Below, one piece after another: positions 34,932 through 45,737 of a stretch of DNA of 64,000 bases. Location: contig JAULSU010000007.1 in assembly GCA_030512335.1 (NCBI GenBank), positions 3,782,001-3,846,000 on the forward strand, given 5' to 3'. This DNA is from Immersiella caudata. Taxonomy: Eukaryota > Ascomycota > Sordariomycetes > Sordariales > Lasiosphaeriaceae. A program made the translations under genes and the position numbers. Within the stretch, counting starts at the first letter, position 1, and every line of letters starts with the position of its first letter. The notes beneath the pieces are model-generated. The model searched no databases. It was given only the letters and a program-made list of their open reading frames with translations, and was not told the origin of the DNA.

Positions 34932-36912
34932 TCACTCAGTCTTAGCCGCTTTTGCTTCCCCTAAAGGACCCGCAGCACCAGAACCAGCAGCAGCACCACC
35001 ACCTCTTCCACCTCTCCTCCCCTTCCTCCCACCACGTCCCTTCTTCTCCACCCCGCCCTTCTTCTCAGTCCCAGTCTTCTTCTCAATTCCACCCTTTTCG
35101 TTCATACCATTCCTTCCACTCCCTCTCCTCTTCCCCTTCCCCCTCTCCCGATCACCCCCCTTCTCCTTAGCCTGAATCTCCCCCTTCCCACTAGCCCCGG
35201 CCCCAGCACTAGCACCACCATCTCTGCCCCTCCCCTCCTTCCTCCCACCCCTCCCCCCCGTCCCCTCTCACCCCTCCGTCCCCTTCTCTCTCCACCCCCC
35301 TCACCCCCCTGACACCCCCCACTAGCCAACAACACCCTTCCCACCTCTAACTTACTCTTTACAGGCCTCACCCACTTAACCACCTCCCTCCCCGCCCGCT
35401 CCGCATCCCGCTTATAAAAAAACGGCCCGCTCACATCAATCTCCCCCTCCTCACGCATCGTCCCGTACAACGCATCCCAGTACTTGCCTTTGACCGGTAC
35501 CGTCTCCCCCTTGGGAATTTCCAGCCTCGGAAAATCACCCAGTTTCTTCTCCTCGGAGGCGGTACCGGTGTTGGATGCGGAGAGGTTCCCTTTCTTTTCT
35601 CGCCATTTGGCCCATGTGAGAGCGAAATTGCGGAAGGAGGGGATGGGTTCGGAGAGGGTTAGATCCGGGTGGGGGGTCCAGGGGGTGGTGGTTATGGTGG
35701 AGGGGGTCCAGTACTTGGGAGGGAGGTTAGGGGGTTTGGGGGGGTTGATAAAGGGGGAGGTAGGGTCGGGAGGGGTGGCGGTGAGGAGGAGGTAGAGGGT
35801 TGTTATGGCGTAGGTGGTTATGTCGGTGAAGGGGACGGAGATGGGGGCGGGTTTCTTGATGGTGGTGGGTTTCTGCGGGGAGAGGACGGGGTCGCCGTCT
35901 TCGTAAAGTTGGTCGAATTCGTTGAGGTCTTCGGCTTGCGAGGGGGAGGTGTGATCCGAGGGGGTGGACTGGCTGAGGATGGTGAGATTGGAGCCGAGGG
36001 AGATGAGGACGAGGTTGTCGGTGGCGAGTCGATCATGAAGAACTTCCAGGGGTTGTGGTGGATATCGTTGGGGATGATGCCATGGCCGAGGTTGAGCTCG
36101 TCGAAGAGGGAGAAGAGCTGCTGGGCGTACTTGAGCTTGAAGGGGCGGGTGGTGCGGTTTTCGGCGAGGGTGCCGCCGGGGATGAAGGGCGTGGTGAAGC
36201 CCACGACGCCGCCGGAGTGGCCCTCGTTGAGGACAAGCTCGGTGATAGGGATGATGTGCGGGATTTGCACTCGGGCAGCGGCTTGAATGGTGTTCCACGT
36301 GTCAAAGATACCCGCGCTGCTTTCGTAGTGCTTGAAGACAAGTTTCCCGTGTCCAAAATAAGGACTAGAGACAGGATAAACGAAGTCGACGTAGGGGGCG
36401 TGACGCTCGAGCTCCTCCAAGCTGCTGCGTGGGATGGCCTCGATGTTAGGCAACTGGTACACGGCCAGCAGGGCGTAGTACGTGCACGGCGTGACGTCCT
36501 TCTTGGGAGAGGTCGAGACGGACACGATTGACACGGTGGTACCGTCTCCTTCGATCTTGGCCACCACAAAGGTAAGCGGGACTCCGTCATCGAGCTTCCC
36601 TTGGATGGTTGTGAAAAGGGACTCCCTGATGGCCTTGTGTTTAACGGGGTTGATCAATGCAAACTTCGACTCGAGATCTTCCTCCAGTTGGAGACCGATC
36701 CAGCGCCTGTAGTCGCTGTCGTAAAGACAGAAGTTGATGCCACTTTCGTCTTTGACAACATTTGCCCCTTGCTTGAGGCTATCCGGGTCTACAACTTGGT
36801 TCGGGTCCACGACTTGGACTGGGCCACCGTCACCGAGTTCAAGTATCATTGGGAACCCAGTGAATCGAGCCAAGACCGCCTTGTTGGGCTTGGTGGCGGT
36901 TGATTCGGCCAT
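34932..36912 (-). pseudogene. frameshifted pseudokinase-like gene
   Basis: From ATG 36912 one frame runs about 290 codons (MAESTATKPNKAVLARFTGF ... GIIPNDIHHNPWKFFMIDS). At 36021-36034 the similarity jumps to another frame (TDNLVLISLGSNLTIL), which needs a one-base change, and no splice sites are there. The new frame stays sensible to about 35330, then a Gly/Arg/Lys-rich tail needs another frame change near 35230-35330 to reach the stop at 34932. The central part resembles a fungal protein-kinase-like fold: GGTLAENRTTRPFKLKYAQQ, then NDIHHNPWKFFMID at the catalytic loop and LVLISLGSN where DFG is expected, so the catalytic residues are not conserved. Either a decayed gene or two sequencing indels, since the 3' end is very G/C-homopolymer-rich. 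Confidence 0.5.
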
Positions 36913-37238
36913 TGTTTTGATGATAGAGCTCAGCTTTGGTCCAAAAGACAAGGTTGTCGAGGGTTGTCGAAATGTCGAGGGATGATAAGAACTAAATCCT
37001 CAGGAAGGTTGAGAAAAGGAGTCGTTCTTTAAACGTGGTCGACCCCGTCGACGCTCCAACAACAAAGGGGTAGGTAGCCCACTCCGTAGCGTTGTAGCTC
37101 CCGCTTTTGTTGCTTAATCCGGAGCATCTTTAATTGGCGCTACGCTGTCGAATTTGCGGCGTAAAAAAGTCTTTGTGCGCCTCCTTGTCCGAAACGTTCG
37201 CTAGAAAAATGTTGCGCCATGGGCAAAAAAGAAATACT
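36913..37238. other. upstream flank of the pseudokinase-like gene
   Basis: This short region lies between the gene start and the tRNA. It includes the run of T's (minus strand, about 37225-37230) that would end tRNA transcription. Confidence 0.45.
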
Positions 37239-37300
37239 TGCGGTTTATGTGGATCGAACACATGACCTTCAGATATCGATTTTGATGGAATAAAGTAACC

Positions 37301-37331
<31 letters not shown>

Positions 37332-37338
37332 AACCCGC
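37239..37338 (-). tRNA. tRNA-Phe (GAA) with 27-nt intron
   Basis: The minus strand gives GCGGGTTTAGCTC at the 5' end (A box region), the anticodon loop CTGAAGA with anticodon GAA, and GGTCATGTGTTCGATCC (B box/T arm), ending AAACCGCA. The acceptor arm pairs GCGGGTT with AAACCGC (one G-T pair). A 27-nt intron lies one base 3' of the anticodon, the canonical place; the mature length is 73 nt. A T6 terminator follows at about 37230-37225. Confidence 0.95.
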
Positions 37339-37569
37339 TTGTGTTGGGTCGGGGTCCATATCATGACTCGAGTCGACGGGTCTCTGTTGCCGACAAAGTG
37401 TGTGGGGCGAAGCTGTAGGGCCATGATGAAAACGATGAAGACTTTCCATCCCACCGTATCGATGCCGTTGTTGAACGAGGTGCTCTGAGTCTTCGTCGAT
37501 GTCTTCACTCGTTCTCCCCTAATTTTAATCATTCCCTGCCTGACGATGCGATAAGACAGCGGCGAATGC

Positions 37570-39488
37570 CTAATTGGCGAAGAGATGAGCTAAATCACCG
37601 ATCCTAGTCGTTTTAATGCCCATGGGTTTACTCACCTTATCAAAAGCATGCTCAAGACCCCTTTGGATCCAAGAATTGCATTTAACATACCCCACAGCAC
37701 CAAAACGAGCTGCAATGCTGTGCCCTAGGCTGGTGTAATCTCTAAAGTTTGCATCGGTCAAGCCCTCTGAAGCCGACAGTTTATCCTTCGGACACTCGAT
37801 CCCCACAACCAAGAAGGGGGTATCTGGACAGTTCTCCCTGATTTCAGGTGCCCAAAGACGCTCCACATTTCTGTAGGTTGTTAACTTTCCAATACGAACA
37901 AAAACGAGGAAGATGTCGGTCCCAGTATAGGTAGATATTCTCTCACGTCGAGCAGAACTTTCTACCCCGGATGACGTCGCAAACGCCGTAAGCGCGTGCA
38001 AATCACCACCAATGCTAAAAGCAAGTATAAATAGTTAGCATGGGGCGTTTACCGACCAGAAGGGAACCGCAGCACTTGGCTTGACTCGCATATGGGAGCA
38101 TTTACCTTACGTAACGGCGTTGATCGTAGTCCGACACCGCTGACGTATAAACAAAGTTTGTTGTGTACAAGAGCAGGGTTTCTGCTTTCATTGTTTCGCG
38201 ATCGCCGACAATGACCAGCCTTGAAACGCACGCGTTAGCATACCTACACGTGAATACCCCTGTACTACCCAACTTGGTGGATAATAAGGCATGGCTTACT
38301 TGATGGTACTGCGGGCAATACGTTGGTGTGGACTCAGCAAGGCGTCTTCATCGTCACTTCCGCTGGTGTCTGGGTGCGGTGACCCAGGCGGTTTTGGGGA
38401 GCGCATTGCTTTACTTGAAAGCGCCCAATGCAATGGAGCCGAAGGCCAGGGCGTAGACGATCCATCAGGCTTCTCACCAAGGAAAGTCTTCTGATCGCCA
38501 GGGGCTGACGCGCCGTGCTGATTCTCCAGCAAGGGCGAGAATGTGAGACCTGATCCAAACTGATTGATGTCATCCAGTGTTAGTGGTAAGCGGAACACTG
38601 CCACGATGGAGATGTCGTTCAAAGAGAGATGGCTCCATGCGTGTGACCTAACAGCTGAGCTCGTAAACGAGAGGTCTGTCTTGCTGGATCGTACTCGTGT
38701 GTAAACTCTGGAGGTCTTGAGAATAGTTTCGAATTCGCGAAGCAGGGACGTGCATTGCTGTGAAGACGTGGGTGATCTTAGTGAAGCGGGACCAAGTGAA
38801 ATCTCTGAGGCATTGGGAAAACCGGCGAGCCGTGGTGTCGTCAGATCGGTAAGAGAGGAGTCATTGTCGTAGAATTGCGTTGAATGGTCGTCGGTGGGTT
38901 GGAGATCATCGATCTGGTGGATGCGTGCTGCTAGCTTGCTATCTCGCTGCACAACTGACCTGACTGCATCAAGTAGCTTGTCTCGACTCTCCATGGCTAC
39001 AATGTTTGACTGGCTAGAATATACAGCGTCAGGGCTTGAGATGCACTGTTTGAGTCGAGGTGGCAGATTTACCAGACAAGCGTGGTGACCATCAATGACA
39101 GAGACGCTTTTTGGGATTCCAATCTCGGGAGGAGCCTCATTATTCTCTTTTCTTCCCACACCCAGCGAAAGCGACGCATCAAGCCGTTCTTGAAGCAGAC
39201 AATGGACTCGAGTTCGGAAAGTGTAAGGATGCAACCGGAAAAGGTGATGGTAACGAGGTCGAACCGAACCAAAGACTTTCTCCGACTCGGGAGGGTAGAT
39301 AAAGTCTCAAGAAGACCCTGGACTATCTCCAGCACGCCTCGCATCTCCTCAACAGCGGCCAGGACATCTCGCGCAGACTGCGGCGCATCAATGACACCCG
39401 AGATGAAGCTCGACAGCACTGAACAAATTTTCCCCGATGTCGCGAGGAGGCCTACAATTGAGGCCGCGATGCTGAGGGGGTCGGCCAT
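37570..39488 (-). CDS. STAND-type fungal N-terminal domain fused to a degenerate Rho-like GTPase
   Basis: Four exons (39488-39073, 39013-38300, 38219-38106, 38014-37570) join in frame to 562 aa; all three introns have CTAAC/CTGAC-like branches. Residues 1-140 (MADPLSIAASIVGLLATSGK ... KASLSLMVTTLV) are the helical domain seen at the start of fungal NLR/STAND and related proteins. The middle (SLLREFETILKTSRVYTRVR, SFTSSAVRSHAWSHLSLNDI) is a conserved linker known from fungal proteins of this type. From about 377 it is Rho/Cdc42-like: LVIVGDRETMKAETLLLYTT, TDIFLVFVRIGKLTTYRNVE, CPDTPFLVVGIECPKDKL, VKCNSWIQRGLEHAFDKV. But the P-loop GxxxxGK(S/T) reads GDRETMKAE, DTAGQ is ATSSGVE, and T/NKxD is IECPKD, so GTP binding is doubtful. 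Probable pseudo-GTPase adaptor. No prenylation CAAX box at the end (HLFAN). Confidence 0.75.
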
Positions 39489-40215
39489 AGGAGTCTCGGG
39501 TATCGCATTCTCCGAAAAGCGAGTGGGCGTCCGTTGCCTTGATGAACGAGACCAGGCTCTGCCGCCGTGCAAGAAAATCGCGATGGTGCAGATGCGGCTG
39601 AGCTGAGGGCACGCCCCATTGGCCGACTCCCCCAGCGTAACGGAACTTCCCGTTTGCCATCTGCAGTCAAAGAGATGGACACATGACGCAGCTGCACGGT
39701 CGAAGGCGATCCGGAAGTGAACCCAAGATACCAGGTAGCAGCTTTCTAAATTCATATTCGTGTGTTGTCTTTGGTTTGTGGCTCTTCAGGGGGGTGCTGT
39801 TTTTCTTCCCGAGAATCTCGAAGCGATCAAGGGAATGGCCCACTTTTCCTGACCAATGAGATTCAAGAAAGCAGTTGTCCGTCGTCTCCCTGGCAAGGGT
39901 TGAACGACAAAGAGGATTCTTCGATGACCACAGCACTGAACCAAAATTTCCATGTTGGATCGTGTGACACATGACCCTGCTTCCCAGCCGTCATATGGAG
40001 ATCAACCCGCCGTCCCGTTTCAATTGCATGTCCTGAGAGTGGGGTTGCGGCGCGGTAATTGATTGACCTAAAACGGGAATTTTCGTCGTCAGCGTTGGCG
40101 CCTGGCACCGCAAGGAAGGAGCTACTTCTTGTCTCGTCCAAGGGCACTGGATCTTGTGCGTCTCGCGCGTCTCACCATTTTCTGCCACCTTCTGTACGCG
40201 GCGACCATCTTTCAC
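39489..40215. other. divergent upstream region
   Basis: This separates the STAND-Rho gene (-) from the ABC transporter (+) and presumably contains both promoters. No other gene recognised. Confidence 0.4.
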
Positions 40216-43200
40216 ATGGCGGCACACAACGGCAGCGAGGCGGCATGCCTCAACGACAATTCCTTCGGACCAGCTGTGGTAGGGTGCCGGGACAACTTCG
40301 ACTTCACCAGGACCTTCGAGCACTCGATTCTTTCGATTGCGCCTTCCGCCATCATGATTTCTTTTGCATTTGCAAGACTGCCCTATCTCTCCGGCCAGCC
40401 AATCGCGGTGCATGGCGGGCAACGTTTTCGCCTCCTCAAGTTGGCCGCCATCAGCATGTTCATTGGCCTGCAAACATCGCTTCTCGCCATCGCTTGCACC
40501 AGTCCAGCACCCGAAGGTCAGACCTACATCGCAGCTGTAGCTCTAGCATTCTGTGTCTCGTTGTTGCTGCTACCCTTGTCGTTCTACGAGCATTCGAGAT
40601 CGCGAAAACCGTCTACGCTTCTCAGCACGTACCTGCTCTTCTCTCTCGTCTTCGACGTCGCACGGACACGCACACAATGGCTATCTTCCTCGGAGGCTTT
40701 GTTCACCAGAGTTTTCACCGCCTCAGTGGCTGCCAAGATGGCGCTGCTGCTATTGGAGTCTCAACACAAGTCCAACTGGATGAGCGCCAAGGACAGCTCG
40801 TCATGGGACCCGGAGATCACCAGCGGCATCTTCAGTCGAAGTTTTTACTCCTGGATGAATCGGCTCATCTCTCGGGGATATAAAACGACTCTTTCCCCGG
40901 ATTCCTTGTACGACCTCGACAAAGCCATAGGGGCAACAAGGCACATGTCTCGTGGCCTGTCCACGGAACAGGACTGGATTCACTGGCGGGGCAAATCTTC
41001 CCTCCTCGCAACCGTCTGCTGGACCCTGAGAGGACCTTTCCTGGCGCCTGTACTTCCTCGACTCGCTCTCGGTGGCTTCGCCTTCTGTCAGCCGTTCTTG
41101 ATCAACGCACTTTTGAGCTACCTGCAACAAAGCCCAGCCGCCGCAAACCGCAACGTGGGATATGGCCTAATTGGCGCCTCAGCGATCATCTACACCGGGA
41201 TTGCTGTTTCCACGGGCCTGTACTGGCGCGCTCACGAGCGTTCACTTTGCAAACTGAGAGCGTACCTCATAGTGGCCGTCTATGGCAAGCTGGTATCGAA
41301 AAGGGCACATGATGAGAAGAATGCGTCGGCAATCACACTCATGAACTCCGACATCATGGGTATTCAGGGCGGGTTTCAGTCTCTGCACGAGCTATGGGCC
41401 AGCGCCATCGAGACAGCCATTGCCAGTTGGTTGCTGTACCGTCAGCTTGGCTCTGCGTTTACGGTCCCGATTGTCATCGTCTTTGTCTGCACCGGTCTGA
41501 CGCTCATCGTGAGCAAGTACGCTGGTGAGCGTTTCCGAGCATCGATGGAGATTTTGCAGCAGAGAATTGGATTTTCGTCCGCCGTTATCCCAAATCTCGT
41601 TTCTATCAAAGCTTCGGCCATAGCCCACACCGTTGGGACGCTGATCCAAGACTATCGAGTCCGACAAATCGACGCAATGAAGCGGTTCCGAATCCTGACG
41701 GTCATCTCGACAATCCTTGCCTTTGCACCGATCTTGCTGTCGCCTGTTGTCACATTTTCGATCAGCATGGGGGACATGACCGTTGCGAAGGTGTTTACAT
41801 CCCTCGCTTGGATCCATCTTCTTTGTCATCCCATGATCATATTGCTACAAACCGTCCCTCAGATTCTGGCGGCTGCTGCATCCGTCAGCCGCGTTCAAGA
41901 GTTTCTTGAATCTGAGTCCCACGTGGACGTCAGATCGGACGTCGAGGAGCAAGAGCAAAACGTCCAGTCGTCGGATTCAGCGGTGACCCCCGAGAAGAAC
42001 GCTGACGCTTCGAAACAGCCAGCCAACTTCGTCATTCGCGCAAAAAATTGCAATTTGGGCTGGAAGCCAGATGGCTGGGCACTCGAGAACATCACCCTAT
42101 CGTTGTCTAAATCGAGTTTTACGCTACTTCTGGGACCAGTGGCCTCCGGAAAGTCAACACTGTGCAAAGCTCTCCTGGGTGAGATCCCCCTGCTCAACGG
42201 GAGCATGGAGATCTCGCAGCCTAGAAGGAGAATAGCTTACTGTGACCAAGATCCGTTTCTATTCAACACCACCATACGAGAGAACATCATCGGGGTTGAC
42301 ACCTTTCACAGTCCTTGGTACGAGGAGGTAGTTCGGGCTTGCCATTTGGATGAGGATTTTGCGAGTCTTCCAGAAAGAGATCACACCCGAGTTGGCAGTA
42401 AAGGCAGCGCTCTCAGCGGGGGACAGAGGAGAAGAGTTGCTCTTGCTCGAGCCATCTATGCGCGCCCAGAGTTCGCTGTCCTCGACGACCCCCTTGGCGG
42501 CCTTGATCCCAGGACGGAATGTCGATTAGCGCGCAATATATTTGGTCCCACTGGAATATTCAGGAAGCACAAGGTCACTGTTTTTGTCGTCGGCAGTGTC
42601 GCCCGGCACGCACAGTTCATGGACCAAATCTTGGTCCTTCAGGACAAGGGAGTTATCTTTCAGGGAAGCTCCGGCGATTTCAAGTCATCGAACGCCAAAA
42701 CCCTACCGGAGCTCTGTCATCTTCCAGATGCCTCGAGCCAGGATTCGATCAAAAACGCAGCCCCTCAGTTCACCGCGCAACCAGCCGAGGAAGAAGAGTG
42801 CGTCAAGGCACCGTTCCCGGAGGGTGGGCTGGCCAACTACCGCTATTATTTCTCCTCGCTTGGTCTCCCGCTCCTGGTGCTATATCTTGTGTTCAACTTC
42901 TGCTTTTCTTTCTTGTTTAGTTTTTCCGCTGTCTGGCTCAACTTCTGGACCGAGTCAAACCAGGAGGACGAGCAACACAACCAATTCTACCTCGGGATTT
43001 ACTTCATGCTCCAGTTTTTTTGCCTTGGCGTACTAGCTCTCGATGTGTGGTGGCTCGGCAATGTCGTGGGCCCAAAGGCTGGCATTGAGTTGCACCTCCG
43101 AACGTTGCGAACTCTTCTCAGGGCACCGCTCCGGTACTACACGACAGTGGACAACTCGATCACAACCGGCTATTTCTCACAGGATATGAGCATACTCGAC

Positions 43201-44821
43201 GGCGAGCTGAACAACGCTTTTGGGAACTCGATCAGGACCGCCCTTGTAGTGATTGGGCAGGCAGCTGTCATAGCTACGGCCTCACCGTACTTGATTGTCG
43301 GATACCCCCTTCTTCTCACCGTGTTTTACTGTGTTCAGAAGGTCTACTTGCGGACGTCTACGCAGCTTCGACATCTCGTCCTGGAGAGCAAAAACCCACT
43401 CTAGCAAGTACTCCCCTTGCCGAACTGCTTCCCGAACTCAGGGCAAGTGCTAATCGTCTTGACATTAAAGCAAACACTTCATCGAGACTGTCGATGGCCT
43501 CCTCACCATTCGAGCCTTTGGCTGGGTCGAGTCTCACATCCAATTGAACGGCAACCTCATCGATGAATCTCAGCGTCCATCATATCTCCTCGACATGTTG
43601 CAGCAGTGGCTGAGCTTGGTACTCAACATGTGCGCTGCTTGCGTAGCACTACTTGTCACAACTCTTGCAACGCAGCTCCGCACCAGCGCAGGCTTCACTG
43701 GTGTAGCTCTGGTGAGCTTGATGTCGTTTGGCGACATGGCGGGCCATGGGATCAGACGCTATACCGAGCTGCAGACCTCGACGGCCGCGCTGAGTAGGTT
43801 GAGGGGCTTTGAGAAAGATGTGACTGGGGAGGACGAGCAAGAAGGGCTGACTGTCGGGGCAAATGATACCCCCAGAGAGTGGCCTGGCTCCGGGAGAGTT
43901 GATCTTGAAGGTGTTACGGCCTCTTATGCAGGAACGGACGGACAAGCTGAAGGGGCAAGCGAACAGCCATCTGCACAGGCATTGCGGGGGGTTTCACTTT
44001 CGATATCACCAGGTGAGCGGGTGCTCGTTTGCGGAAGGACAGGAAGGTGAGTCTTGATGAGCCAAAATCTTTCACTCTCAATACAGGAAACTGACCTGCT
44101 GTTCTATAGCGGAAAATCCTCCCTCCTTCTGCTGATCCAAGGATTCCTTCTACCGTCTCCAGGCGAGATCCGCATCGACAACATTGCCGTTCAAACCATT
44201 CCTCGCTCTCTTCTCCGAAACCGCATCATATCCCTACCGCAAACTCCCTTCTTCTTCCCAAACAACCACACTTTTCGGGAGAACTTGGAGTTTCACGATG
44301 ACGACATGTGTCTTCACCGCGGAAAAGCCGAGACAAAAAGCCCCAAGGCACAGACTCAGGACGAAGAATGCGAGCATGCCCTCCGCGCTGTCGGTGTTTG
44401 GGACTTTGTGGTTTTGCAAGGTGGACTCGACGCTGATATGCGTGAAGAGACATTGAGTCGGGGACAGAAACAACTCTTCAGCTTAGCCAGAGCCATTGTG
44501 CGCGTAAAGCTGCGAAGCCAAAGCGAATCAACGGATGGTCAGGGGCACGCAGGGGGTCTGCTTCTGCTGGATGAGTACAACGCCGGGCTGGATGATGAGA
44601 CAGACCAGGCGATGTGGAGGACAATCGTGAAGGAATTTCAGAGGTACACGATCATTTGTGTCGCGCATCGGGTGCAGTTTGTTGAGGGGTTTGACAAGGT
44701 TGTTGTGATGGGTGGTGGTGCGGTCTTGGAAGTTGGACCTCCCGGCGAGCTGCTGCAGATAGAGGGAAGCCAGTTTCGGGGACTGTTCGGGGACAGAAGT
44801 GGGAATGGGGTCTTGGGGTAG
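40216..44821 (+). CDS. ABCC-type multidrug/conjugate transporter
   Basis: Three exons (40216-43403, 43471-44046, 44110-44821) join to 1,491 aa, typical of fungal ABCC (MRP-like) pumps. The start MAAHNGSEAACLNDNSFGP fits the family; the frame is open upstream but without ATG. Layout: N-terminal TMD0-like segments, TMD1, NBD1 (Walker A GPVASGKST, Lys646; signature LSGGQ at about 733; Walker B FAVLDDPLGGLD), TMD2, NBD2 (GRTGSGKSS, Lys1257; signature LSRGQKQ; LLLLDEYNAGLD). NBD1 has Asp where the catalytic Glu sits, as is normal in ABCC, while NBD2 keeps Glu, so one ATP site should hydrolyse. The first intron has a GC donor (GCAAGT), needed because the reading frame meets TAG otherwise; the join restores the family motif PLYKHFIETVDG. 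Probable role: efflux or vacuolar sequestration. Confidence 0.9.
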
Positions 44822-45737
44822 CCTCGCGGCGATGCCCCCCGACATTCATGCAGCCAGAATGAGGAGTCCAACGTGGGGCTTTTGTTTTTCAGCTTCGGCC
44901 TGCAACCATTCGTCGTCACACACTGAACTTTCCTGCACGTGTTCCCTCCTCGTCTTTGGTCATTATCCAATCGTCGTAAAAGGGAGGGAAGCAAAGGCTG
45001 GTAATTGGACTAGGTGAAAAGATACTCTTCACGGTGTTGCATAGGAAGGTAGCTATGGAAAATCTCGACTGGTGGCAATAGTTGGTGGTGTGCAGAATCT
45101 CTGGATCCAATTCTCAGGCAGCCCGGATGGCCCTGACCGAGCGGCTCTCAAGGCTTATGTGCAGGCGCACGGGTCGATGTAAGCCAATCAAGAGCGGATC
45201 TCAGCTCCCACTCTGGTTGGCGGAACGCGTTCCGCCAATGGATAAGCTTGGAGCGGGTCCCACCAATGAGCGCACCATTCAGCAGCCATCGCATCAACAC
45301 TGCGAAGACTCGATTTCAATCGCTGCCAGAGCTGGACTCTTGACGCCCGCAAGAAGGTTTCGGGGGGAGTTTCTGGGGCCGCGGCTACTTTGTCTGCCAA
45401 ACCCCGATATCTTTCGGCAATATGCGTTCGCCACAGCGGGAATACGGACGACAGAATTCACATTGTTCAAAATCTAGCGGCCAGTTGGCACTGCTGCTGT
45501 GGCCGGACCACTGGATCCGGGGGGCGGAAATGGTGGCGTGCTCCCCAGCGTCGTGCATGCCAACTCTTACCGCTCCTTGGCTGCGATAGGAAGTTGGCGT
45601 TCAGGTATGCATGGCGGCGTTTTATTCAAACTGACTTCTTTTTCCTCGCAAGCCTCGCCGCACACCCTCGTCGCCTGTTCCCGCGTATCCGACCTGTTCC
45701 GCTCGACGAGATTCGGCCGACAACCTGAACCCAGCAG
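44822..45737. promoter_or_regulatory. intergenic region with 22-bp perfect palindrome (CGG-N8-CCG)
   Basis: At 45217-45238 lies a 22-bp perfect palindrome, TTGGCGGAACG and its complement. It contains CGG-N8-CCG, an inverted CGG pair of the kind bound by Zn2Cys6 dimers. It is 500 bp upstream of the bZIP gene and 400 bp downstream of the ABC transporter. No gene recognised in the interval. Confidence 0.5.

Noticed and set aside
37570..38231. Stand-alone small Rho GTPase gene
   Set aside because: The splice join from the upstream exon (intron at about 38220-38299, CTAAC branch) is in frame and leads directly into LVIVGD, so the Rho part is the C-terminus of a larger protein.
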